A stretch of DNA of 64,000 bases from Prado023 sp963774745. Its GTDB lineage: Bacteria; Actinomycetota; Actinomycetes; S36-B12; CAIYMF01. This document shows positions 58,701 to 64,000 of the stretch, piece after piece. The stretch spans positions 558,001 to 622,000 of the forward strand of contig CAVZGE010000002.1 of assembly GCA_963774745.1 (NCBI GenBank). The letters are read 5' to 3'. Within the stretch, counting starts at the first letter, position 1, and the number at the start of each line of letters is the position of its first letter. Below the pieces are notes generated by a model. That model saw only the letters and a list, made by a program, of their open reading frames with translations. It did no database searches and was not told where the DNA came from. The translations under genes and the position numbers were made by a program.

Positions 58701-58898
58701 CCGGTGGCGGCCGGGCTGCAGCTGGTGGTGTTCCTCGGGCTCCTCGTCCTGTCCCTGCCCAAGCGCCGGACGCTCGACCCGGACGCGGAGGCCGTTCCGG
58801 AGGCCGTGCCGGATGCCGACGGGCGGCCGGACGACCAGCCGGACTCGGTCGACCATGTCGATGGGGCGGCCCCGATCGCAGCCGAGGTCCCGTCATGA
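55704..58898 (+). CDS. Giant multi-pass membrane GT2 glycosyltransferase
   Basis: A 1,064-aa protein. An N-terminal GT2 domain (about 30-280) has VTALVLSRDGAQWLPRTLAGI, IGIDVGSVDGS, WYWIVHDDSAPEP (metal site) and VGDWAGPADLCRRVW. Then a basic linker and a long membrane region with about ten to twelve hydrophobic helices (roughly 410-780), and a soluble extracytoplasmic tail. Such proteins occur beside whiB2 and DUF5719 across actinomycetes and are thought to build or export a wall polysaccharide; the product is unknown. The frame runs to 55341 upstream, overlapping whiB2; GTG 55704 after TAGCGT is preferred. Overlaps the next gene by ATGA. Confidence 0.82.
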   Translation: MGIDERAGGEVEDLDTGAVDALDRFLPPTDEGVVARSHHVTALVLSRDGAQWLPRTLAGIAGQERPVDRLIGIDVGSVDGSAALLEAGTRVLVEEPGLAAALAAGVARAGRVDGSGVGRAADPPELADPQGSADGPVAWYWIVHDDSAPEPGCLRALLRGADRNPAAAVLVPKTVAWSDPGRLVGVGSRWAPGTPVVDPLEPNERDQGQYDVDRPVYAGDSAGMLVRADAWRDLDGMDPAVGDWAGPADLCRRVWATGAEVTFVPAAVLAHRQAGHRGVRTTPGLRHPRRASRAGQLILELSQAPAAALPWRYLRAWVSTAVRVIALLITREPEEATAEIAGAWRILGHPGRIRRARRSLRRPPVGDLTRPGHVRASRGAALAHSLDSWAAGSRRTTTRTWWPPPGRIWHPLAIAGVLALVAFVREPGQLLGAGTLRGGGLLPAPGAMDLLGGYLASWHPARFGTALPMPAYLPLLSAASVPLLGSVDLVLRLAFGLAVPLAFLSCYLSLGATVVGRHRIPMSLAYAVLPAGVAAMAGGRISTVAVLLLAPPTTRLCVRAFARARTGAPGIRPALAAGTMLGVLVAFAPSVYLLVAVACVLGWIGVRLGRWPVRTGLIILGVSGLFLALWAPRVVRAPWLALGELGVNDPALGTPGPWVWGLAPGGPTSVAWAGCPLLLVAVAAVAVARFSARSLVLLTTAAGLLAAAAWLDPVAGQRWPAVADGMLWPGVLLVLAGAVLALLVAEVASRPGLAADLLALAWVVCIGVLVVGWLVAPGTMSVSTGTGIPPVVSLDAESPARPRSLVLERSDGQLRYAVAAGPQALLGDADALAGSVVDPAFDDAVAGLVSGASGEVEQELGGRAIRFVVFDGPPEDPVVTELDATIGLRQLARAPEQSLWLVAGDPSRAELADSGAVAAAPAAGDPVEVPVLTSPTTIDVVLHPQTLVPRRLVVAEQADPGWRGSLAGQPLDLVADARGMLATTIDTTGDLSVAHRSWWPVAAGLQLVVFLGLLVLSLPKRRTLDPDAEAVPEAVPDADGRPDDQPDSVDHVDGAAPIAAEVPS

Positions 58899-60529
58899 TC
58901 CGCGTCCTGCTCGGCGGCCTGGTGGGTGCGGGGCTGGTCGCAGCTGCCCTGGCCCCGCAGGCCGATCCGGCGGTGCCCGAGACGGCGTACCGACCCGTGA
59001 GCAGCGCGGTGCTGGCCTGCCCCGAGCTGACCGGTGCGGGGCAGGCGATCAACGTGCTCGCAGCCGTGGTCGCCGGTCCGGCCGAGGGCCCCGGGTCCGC
59101 GGTCCTGCGCCCCATGGCCGCCACCGGTGATCTGGTCCGGCTGGCCGGCCCCGGCGAGCCGGTCGCGCTGCGCACGGTGGCGCGCTCGCAGCCACCGATC
59201 CTGATGCAGGCCGACGGATCGTGGGCGCCGTCGGGCCTCGCCGGGGTCCTGGCACGGCAGGTGACCGGCACCAGCGAGGGCCTGTCCTCCGTCGCCTGCC
59301 CGCCCCCGGGACCGCAGTGGTGGTTCGTGGGTGCCGGGTCCCAGCTCGGGCGCGGGGCTGCGCTCCTGGTGAGCAACCCCGCCGAGGAGCCGGCTCGGTT
59401 CGACATCAGCCTGTACTCCGGGGCCGGGCCGGTCCAGGCCCTGGCGGGCAAGGGCATCGATCTCGGCCCCAGGTCCAACGTGCGGCTCAGGCTCGACGCG
59501 CTGGCCCCCGATGAGGACCTGCTCGCGATCGAGGTCCGCGCCACGAGTGGGCGGGTCGCCGCCGCCGTCCGGGACGTCGCCGTCCCCAGCGAGGACCGCC
59601 CCCGGGGCGTCGACTTCATCCCCGCAGCGCAGGCGCCGGGTCGCCGGCTCGTCGTGGCCGGGATCCCCGAGGGCGACGGGGCGCGCGACCTGGTCCTGGT
59701 GAACCCAGGCACCCAGTTCGCGACCGTCACACCCCGGTTGCTGACCGCGACCGGGGCCACGGCCGTCGAGGGGCTGGCGGCGATCGCCGTCCCTGCCGGG
59801 GCCATCATCCGGGTGGACCTGACCCGCGTGCTGGCCGGGCGCTCGGGGACGCTGGACCTGACCTCCGACGTCCCGGTCACGGGCGGCGCCCGCGCGGCGT
59901 GGGGAGGTGCGCGCCGCGAGGTCGTGTGGCTCTCGGCCGTGCCGTTGATCGGCGATCCGGACCCGCTCGGAGGTGCCGCGGTCGTGCCCACGGGGCCTGG
60001 GGTGACCACAACGGTGACCGTCGCGGCGCCGGACGCAGAGGTTCGGGGAACCCTGACGGTGATCGCGATGCAGTCCGACGACGTGTCCGGCCTGACCGGT
60101 CGGCCGCCGGCAGGGGCCGCGGGTGCCGAGGATGGTGCAGCCACCGATCAGGCAGCCACCGATGAGGCCGGGGCCGCAACGGCAACCACCGATGAGGCCG
60201 GGGGGTCAACGTCCGGTGTCGTGCGCGAGCCCACCCTGCCCGAGGTGGTCCTGCCGGACCAGCCGGCCAGCGCCGAGTCGATCCCGGTCACCGTGCCCGC
60301 CGGCGGCCAGCGATCGATCGTCGTGCCAGGTGGCGGCCAGGCTGGCGTGGCGGGGCTGATCACCCTGAGCTGGCGCTCCGATCCGGGGTCGGGGCCGGCA
60401 GCGGTGTCCCATGTGGCCCTCGACGCGGACCTGCCCCTCGCGACCGGGTACCCCTGGTGGCCCGCCGCGTCGTCGGTGACGGCCGTTGCCGTCCGCGAGG
60501 ACCTCGGGATCCTGGCGCCCGTCGGGTGA
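58895..60529 (+). CDS. DUF5719-type exported protein
   Basis: A 544-aa protein with a signal peptide or N-terminal anchor (MIRVLLGGLVGAGLVAAAL) and a beta-rich body with repeated phrases such as LVSNPAEEPARFDISLY and LVNPGTQFATVTPRLL, the pattern of DUF5719 in actinomycetes. No enzymatic motif seen. It overlaps the giant glycosyltransferase by ATGA, so the two are co-translated and probably act together at the cell surface. A Thr-Asp-Glu-Ala repeat lies near residues 415-437. Long frames in the same region are shadows. Confidence 0.75.
   Translation: MIRVLLGGLVGAGLVAAALAPQADPAVPETAYRPVSSAVLACPELTGAGQAINVLAAVVAGPAEGPGSAVLRPMAATGDLVRLAGPGEPVALRTVARSQPPILMQADGSWAPSGLAGVLARQVTGTSEGLSSVACPPPGPQWWFVGAGSQLGRGAALLVSNPAEEPARFDISLYSGAGPVQALAGKGIDLGPRSNVRLRLDALAPDEDLLAIEVRATSGRVAAAVRDVAVPSEDRPRGVDFIPAAQAPGRRLVVAGIPEGDGARDLVLVNPGTQFATVTPRLLTATGATAVEGLAAIAVPAGAIIRVDLTRVLAGRSGTLDLTSDVPVTGGARAAWGGARREVVWLSAVPLIGDPDPLGGAAVVPTGPGVTTTVTVAAPDAEVRGTLTVIAMQSDDVSGLTGRPPAGAAGAEDGAATDQAATDEAGAATATTDEAGGSTSGVVREPTLPEVVLPDQPASAESIPVTVPAGGQRSIVVPGGGQAGVAGLITLSWRSDPGSGPAAVSHVALDADLPLATGYPWWPAASSVTAVAVREDLGILAPVG
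60137..60203 (+). repeat. In-frame tandem repeat in the DUF5719 gene
   Basis: GCAGCCACCGAT occurs at 60137 and 60152, and ACCACCGATGAGGCCGGGG recurs about 30 bases later (to 60203). Together they encode an Ala-Thr-Asp-Glu-rich linker. Confidence 0.65.
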
Positions 60530-60596
60530 TCGGGTCCCCGGTGCGACACGGGCCCACTTCGGGGCGCGGGTGATCTACGATGTCAGCCCCTCGGAG

Positions 60597-60602
60597 TAGG
60601 TT
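60597..60602 (+). promoter_or_regulatory. Leaderless -10 element for the DUF3499 gene
   Basis: TAGGTT lies 6 bases before GTG 60609. There is no Shine-Dalgarno. Confidence 0.5.
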
Positions 60603-60608
60603 GCCCCT

Positions 60609-60980
60609 GTGAGCCCAGTTCGTCGTTGCTCGAAGCCGTCGTGCGCGCGGCCTGCCGTCTCGACGCTGACCTATGTGTACGCGGACTCGACCGCGGTGCT
60701 CGGTCCCCTCGCCACGTACGCCGAGCCGCACTGCTACGACCTGTGCCAGATCCACAGCGAGCGGATGACCGTGCCGCGCGGGTGGGAGGTCGTCCGCCTG
60801 GAGCCCGACCCCGATGCCCTGCGCCCCAGCAGTGACGACCTCGAGGCGCTGGCCAATGCCGTGCGCGAGGCAGCCCGCCCGCGGATCGCGGTGCCGGACA
60901 TGGTGGAGGTCGGCCGCAGGGGTCACCTGCGTGTGCTGCGCTCGGTGGATATCATCGACGACGCAGCCGCGATGCCCTAG
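60609..60980 (+). CDS. DUF3499 family protein
   Basis: A 123-aa actinobacterial protein of unknown function, equivalent by position to Rv3258c. The N-terminal half has a zinc-ribbon-like cysteine set (RRCSKPSCARPA near 6-16 and HCYDLCQIHSERM near 41-52) around TLTYVYADSTAVLGPL, and WEVVRLEPD follows. The C terminus is disordered. GTG 60609 is 6 bases after a TAGGTT -10. It lies between DUF5719 and manB, as elsewhere in actinomycetes. Confidence 0.88.
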   Translation: MSPVRRCSKPSCARPAVSTLTYVYADSTAVLGPLATYAEPHCYDLCQIHSERMTVPRGWEVVRLEPDPDALRPSSDDLEALANAVREAARPRIAVPDMVEVGRRGHLRVLRSVDIIDDAAAMP

Positions 60981-61057
60981 TGCGCTGATCCGCGGCTGTG
61001 GTCGCGCGGCCGGCCCGGCGCCCGCTCATCGGGGCACGTCGGCAGCGGCCGGAGCGC

Positions 61058-61063
61058 TAGTGT
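61058..61063 (+). promoter_or_regulatory. Leaderless -10 element for manB
   Basis: TAGTGT lies 7 bases before GTG 61071. It overlaps an alternative GTG at 61062, which argues for the downstream start. Confidence 0.55.
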
Positions 61064-61070
61064 GACGGCC

Positions 61071-62459
61071 GTGCGCGACCTCACCCAGATCATCAAGGCC
61101 TACGACGTCCGCGGGGTCTACCCCGACCAGCTCGACGCCGAGCTCGCCGAGCGGGTGGGAGCGGCCTTCGCCCAGGTGGTGGGCGCCAGCCGGTCAGCCG
61201 GCGGACCGGGTGCCGTCGTCGTGGGCCGGGACATGCGCCCATCCGGTCCGGAGCTGGTGGCGGCCTTCTGCGCCGGGGTCACGGGCCAGGGCGTGGACGT
61301 CGTCGACATCGGGCTGGCCAGCACCGACCAGCTCTACTTCGCCGCGGGCCGGCTCAACCTCCCGGGCGCCATGTTCACCGCGAGCCACAACCCGGCCCGG
61401 TACAACGGGATCAAGATGTGCCGCGCCGGGGCCACCCCCGTCGGGCAGGACTCGGGCCTGGCCGAGATCCGCGCGCTGGTCGCCGGGCCGGTCCCCGCCT
61501 CAGGCGATCCGGCGGGAGCCATCACCCACCGCGACATGCTGTCCGACTACGCCGCGTTCCTCCACGAGCTGGTCGACCTCTCGGCGATCCGGCCGCTGAA
61601 GGTCGTGGTCGATGCGGGCAACGGAATGGCTGGGCACACCGCCCCAGCCGTCCTCGACCTGCCTGCGCTGGACATCGTGGCCCTGTACTTCGAGCTCGAC
61701 GGGACGTTCCCCAACCACGAGGCCAACCCCATCGAGGCCGAGAACCTGCGTGACCTGCAGGCCGCGGTCCTTGCCGAGGGCGCCGACGTGGGGCTGGCCT
61801 TCGACGGGGACGCCGACCGGTGCTTCCTGGTCGACGAGCGCGGCGCACTCGTCTCACCCTCGGCCCTGACCGGGCTGGTCGCCGCCCGCGAGCTGGCCAA
61901 GCACCCCGGCTCGGCGATCATCCACAACCTGATCACGTCCCGAGCGGTCCCCGAGGTGATCCGGGAGAACGGCGGGATCCCGGTGCGCACGCGGGTGGGC
62001 CACTCGTTCATCAAGGCCCGGATGGCCGAGACCGGCGCGGTGTTCGGCGGTGAGCACTCGGGGCACTTCTACTTCCGCGAGTTCTGGAACGCCGACTCGG
62101 GGATGCTCGCCGCCCTGCACACCATCGCCGCCCTGGGCGGATCGCCCGGGGGAACCACCCTGTCGTCCATGTTGGCGCCCTACGAGCGCTACGTGGCCAG
62201 CGGGGAGATCAACTCGGTGGTCGCCGACGCATCCGCTGCCACGAACCGGGTTCGCGCAGCCTTCGAGGACGAGCCCGGCGTGACGTTCGACGACCTCGAC
62301 GGGATGACCGTCACCGGTTCGGACTGGTGGTTCAACGTGCGGCCGAGCAACACCGAGCCGCTGCTGCGCCTGAACGCCGAGGCGCCCGACCAAGCAGCCC
62401 TGGAGGCCCTGCGCGATAGGGTTCTCGGGTTGATCCGTGACGAGGGAGGCCAGCAGTGA
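61071..62459 (+). CDS. manB: Phosphomannomutase/phosphoglucomutase ManB
   Basis: Interconverts mannose-6-phosphate and mannose-1-phosphate (and likely glucose phosphates), feeding GDP-mannose synthesis. The 462-aa protein has the phosphoserine loop TASHNPARYNG near residue 105, the metal loop DGDADRC near 245, GGEHSGHF near 325 for sugar recognition and RPSNTEPLLRLN near 425 for phosphate binding. GTG 61071 (reads RDLTQIIKAYDVRGVYP) is chosen because a TAGTGT -10 ends 7 bases before it; GTG 61062 would add three residues. Overlaps the Trm112-like gene by 4 bases. Confidence 0.94.
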   Translation: MRDLTQIIKAYDVRGVYPDQLDAELAERVGAAFAQVVGASRSAGGPGAVVVGRDMRPSGPELVAAFCAGVTGQGVDVVDIGLASTDQLYFAAGRLNLPGAMFTASHNPARYNGIKMCRAGATPVGQDSGLAEIRALVAGPVPASGDPAGAITHRDMLSDYAAFLHELVDLSAIRPLKVVVDAGNGMAGHTAPAVLDLPALDIVALYFELDGTFPNHEANPIEAENLRDLQAAVLAEGADVGLAFDGDADRCFLVDERGALVSPSALTGLVAARELAKHPGSAIIHNLITSRAVPEVIRENGGIPVRTRVGHSFIKARMAETGAVFGGEHSGHFYFREFWNADSGMLAALHTIAALGGSPGGTTLSSMLAPYERYVASGEINSVVADASAATNRVRAAFEDEPGVTFDDLDGMTVTGSDWWFNVRPSNTEPLLRLNAEAPDQAALEALRDRVLGLIRDEGGQQ

Positions 62460-62683
62460 ACATCGACCCGGTGCTGCTGGAGATCCTGGCCTGCCCGTGC
62501 GAGCACCATGCGCCGGTGGAGCCCGACACGGCTGACCTCGCCGACGCCACCGCCCTGGTCTGCACGCGGTGCGCGACGAGCTTCCCGGTGCGCGACGACA
62601 TCCCGGTGATGCTCCTCGACGAGGCGACACCCGGTCCCCAGGGCGTCGGGGCCGACCTGGCCACCCGGGAGGGTGGGAAGTGA
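62456..62683 (+). CDS. Trm112-like zinc-ribbon protein
   Basis: A 75-aa protein of the Trm112/UPF0434 family, small zinc-binding partners of methyltransferases. Paired cysteines are seen in LACPCEHH (Cys13, Cys15) and VCTRCATSFPVRDDIPVML (Cys36, Cys39), the latter being the family hallmark. GTG 62456 overlaps the manB stop and its TGA overlaps the next GTG, so it is translated between manB and the CDF transporter. No partner methyltransferase is adjacent. Confidence 0.88.
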   Translation: MNIDPVLLEILACPCEHHAPVEPDTADLADATALVCTRCATSFPVRDDIPVMLLDEATPGPQGVGADLATREGGK

Positions 62684-63636
62684 GCACCGAGGGCGGGACC
62701 AAGGCTGTCATCGCCGCGATGATCGCCAACGGCGGCATCGCGGTGACCAAGTTCGGCGCCTACGCGATCACCGGATCGAGCTCCATGCTCTCCGAGGCGA
62801 TCCACTCGGTGGCCGACACGGGCAACCAGGCGCTGCTGCTGATCGGTGGCAAGCGCTCGCTGGCGGCACCCGACGCCGAGCACCAGTTCGGCTACGGCCG
62901 GCGGCGCTACGTCTACGCGTTCGTGGTGGCCATCATCCTGTTCATGCTCGGCGGGATGTTCTCGCTGTACGAGGGATGGCACAAGATCAGCCATCCCGAG
63001 GAACTGACCATGGTCTGGGTGGCCTACGCGGTCCTGTTCATCGCGATCGCCCTCGAGTCGTGGTCGTTCCGGACCGCCTTCCGCGAGGCGAACAAGTCCC
63101 GCGGCGACCGGAGCCTCAAGGCGTACATCCAGGACACCCGCCAGCCCGAGCTGCCGGTGGTGCTGCTCGAGGACCTCGGCGCGCTGCTGGGCCTCGTGCT
63201 GGCGATCTTCGGCATCACGATGGCGGTCATCACCGGCGACGCCCGCTGGGACGGGGTCGGCTCGCTGGCCATCGGCACGCTGTTGCTGTGCATCGCGGTG
63301 TTCCTGGCCTTCGAGGTGTCCGGCCTGCTCGTCGGGGAGTCCGCGCTGCCCGAGCAGGAGTCGGCCATCCGGGCCGCGCTCGGCGAGCAGCCCGGCGTCG
63401 ACTCGATCATCCACATGCGCACGCTGCACACCGGTCCGGACGAGCTGCTGGTCGGGGTGAAGATCGGTGTCGACCGGAACGTGCCGGCACACGAGCTGGC
63501 GGCCACCATCGACGAGGCCGAGCAGCGCGTGCGCGCGGCGGTCCCGACAGCGAAGTGGATCTACGTGGAGCCCGACATCGAGAGGGCGCCCGCGGGGACC
63601 GCCGCGGTGGAGCGTGCTGAGGTGTCGGACTCCTAG
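62680..63636 (+). CDS. Cation diffusion facilitator family transporter
   Basis: Metal-ion/proton antiporter (318 aa), probably exporting Zn2+, Co2+, Mn2+ or Fe2+. Six TM helices are interpretable; helix 2 has SSMLSEAIHSVADTGNQ near residue 33 with the expected His-Ser-x-x-Asp metal site, and HQFGYGRRRY near 65 precedes helix 3. A cytoplasmic C-terminal domain (HMRTLHTGPDELLVGVKIGVD) binds metal for dimer gating. GTG 62680 overlaps the Trm112-like stop by 4 bases. Ion choice cannot be read. Confidence 0.88.
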   Translation: MSTEGGTKAVIAAMIANGGIAVTKFGAYAITGSSSMLSEAIHSVADTGNQALLLIGGKRSLAAPDAEHQFGYGRRRYVYAFVVAIILFMLGGMFSLYEGWHKISHPEELTMVWVAYAVLFIAIALESWSFRTAFREANKSRGDRSLKAYIQDTRQPELPVVLLEDLGALLGLVLAIFGITMAVITGDARWDGVGSLAIGTLLLCIAVFLAFEVSGLLVGESALPEQESAIRAALGEQPGVDSIIHMRTLHTGPDELLVGVKIGVDRNVPAHELAATIDEAEQRVRAAVPTAKWIYVEPDIERAPAGTAAVERAEVSDS

Positions 63637-63673
63637 CTGCGCGCACCTGCTGGTGGCATCGCGCAGGAGATGC

Positions 63674-63679
63674 GACAAT
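63674..63679 (+). promoter_or_regulatory. Candidate -10 element for ahcY
   Basis: GACAAT, close to the TATAAT-type consensus, lies about 125 bases upstream of the ahcY start and just before the structured leader. No clear -35 is seen. Confidence 0.35.
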
Positions 63680-63682
63680 GGT

Positions 63683-63803
63683 GGTTCCGACGGTGATGCC
63701 GTCGGGTGCGAACCATCGAAGCCTCGTGGACGTTCGCCGGAAGGCCGCCCCCGGGCGGCTCCCCACACTGCGCGCACCGCGCCGCACCGCAACGAGGAGC
63801 TCC
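63683..63803 (+). promoter_or_regulatory. Structured ahcY leader with possible anti-Shine-Dalgarno
   Basis: The leader folds as TGGTTC (63683-63688) with GAACCA (63711-63716) enclosing CGACGG-TGATG-CCGTCG (63689-63705), a perfect 6-bp hairpin. Further on, CCTCGT (63722-63727) is complementary to ACGAGG (63792-63797), which includes the Shine-Dalgarno of ahcY, so ribosome access could be switched. It matches none of the SAM or SAH riboswitch consensus sequences I can recall. It may be a new regulatory RNA or chance in GC-rich DNA. Confidence 0.45.
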
Positions 63804-64000
63804 ATGAACGACTTCAAGGTCGCTGACCTGTCCCTGGCCGAGTTCGGCCGCAACGAGATCCGCCTCGCCGAGCACGAGATGCCCGGCCTGATGGCGATGC
63901 GTGCCGAGTTCGGCACCACCAAGCCGCTGACCGGTGCCCGGATCACCGGCTCCCTGCACATGACCATCCAGACCGCCGTGCTGATCGAGACCCTCGTGGC
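63804..64000 (+). CDS. ahcY: Adenosylhomocysteinase (5' end only)
   Basis: The first 65 residues of S-adenosylhomocysteine hydrolase, which splits SAH to adenosine and homocysteine. DFKVADLSLAEFGRNEIRLAEHEMPGLMAMR and GARITGSLHMTIQTAVLIETL are the conserved N-terminal substrate-domain sequence. ATG 63804 has an ACGAGGAG Shine-Dalgarno at 63792-63799, which may be masked by an upstream CCTCGT. The gene runs off the window. Position after manB and the transporter agrees with sahH near manB in mycobacteria. Confidence 0.93.
   Translation, partial: MNDFKVADLSLAEFGRNEIRLAEHEMPGLMAMRAEFGTTKPLTGARITGSLHMTIQTAVLIETLV

Noticed and set aside
58895..60529. Frameshift in the DUF5719 gene because of overlapping long frames
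   Set aside because: The overlapping frames are high-GC shadows; the 58895 frame is continuous, has a signal peptide and is coupled to the gene before it.
63683..63803. Known SAM-I, SAM-IV or SAH riboswitch before ahcY
   Set aside because: The consensus sequences I can recall for those classes are not present. Only a generic fold and a possible anti-Shine-Dalgarno were seen.
1..64000. rRNA, tRNA, CRISPR array, insertion sequence or prophage
   Set aside because: No tRNA-like cloverleaf, rRNA core sequence, regularly spaced repeat, transposase or phage gene was recognised in either strand.

Overview
The window is about 64 kb of very GC-rich DNA. Genes are tightly packed, with many ATGA/GTGA overlaps and GTG starts. 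The gene content is that of an actinomycete (Actinomycetota, class Actinomycetes): a WhiB2-type regulator, DUF3499, a TIGR03089-type protein, LytR-CpsA-Psr and GtrA proteins, an acyl-CoA carboxylase epsilon subunit, and a DUF222/HNH protein. The backbone order (accA, maf, accE, accD, birA, gtrA, purK-purE, a fadE25-like dehydrogenase, an LCP protein, manC, whiB2, DUF3499, manB, ahcY) matches, as I recall it, the Mycobacterium tuberculosis Rv3285 to Rv3248 neighbourhood. The species cannot be fixed from sequence reading alone. I see no rRNA, tRNA, CRISPR array, transposase or prophage gene. No gene-free stretch exceeds about 270 bases.

Layout. 0-8 kb: the end of an unidentified gene, glycogen debranching enzyme glgX, a [NiFe]-hydrogenase maturation operon hypF-hypC-hypD-hypE (no hypA, hypB or hydrogenase subunits in view), and a class II glutamine amidotransferase. 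8-17 kb: acyl-CoA carboxylase genes (accA; accD-accE) interrupted by maf and a large glycosyltransferase, then divergent birA with an adenylyl cyclase, and gtrA. 17-27 kb: two acyl-CoA dehydrogenases, an aldose-1-epimerase-like gene, an LCIB-type carbonic anhydrase candidate, GluQ-RS, a polysaccharide-export ABC pair, purK-purE and UDP-glucose dehydrogenase. 27-45 kb is the most accessory-looking part: two CDP-glycerol:glycerophosphotransferase-like enzymes, a MoxR ATPase/VWA/unknown trio with a frameshift, a four-gene GT2/CDP-alcohol phosphatidyltransferase operon, a DUF222 HNH protein, a frameshifted secreted nuclease/lamin-tail/fibronectin-III protein, and a sugar- or choline-phosphate nucleotidyltransferase. 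45-64 kb: an isoprenylcysteine-methyltransferase-like protein, scoAB, an LCP wall ligase, a secreted amidase, TIGR03089, manC, an AlkA-like glycosylase, whiB2, a giant membrane glycosyltransferase, DUF5719, DUF3499, manB, a Trm112-like protein, a CDF transporter and the start of ahcY.

How the genes fit together. Much of the window serves the cell envelope. ManB and ManC would make GDP-mannose. UDP-glucose dehydrogenase supplies UDP-glucuronate. The TagF-like, CDP-alcohol phosphatidyltransferase and glycosyltransferase genes, with the ABC exporter, look like synthesis and export of a phosphodiester-linked wall glycopolymer, and the LCP protein could attach it to peptidoglycan. The carboxylase, acyl-CoA dehydrogenase and CoA-transferase genes form a fatty-acid/acyl-CoA set, with BirA to biotinylate the carboxylase.

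Regulation visible in sequence: eleven genes start 6 to 8 bases after a TANNNT -10 hexamer and have no Shine-Dalgarno, as expected of leaderless mRNAs. Starts were adjusted with this rule. The ahcY gene instead has a structured leader with a potential anti-Shine-Dalgarno pairing. Two genes (VWA protein; nuclease/FnIII protein) need a one-base frame change to encode their full family domains; real inactivation and an assembly error are both possible.
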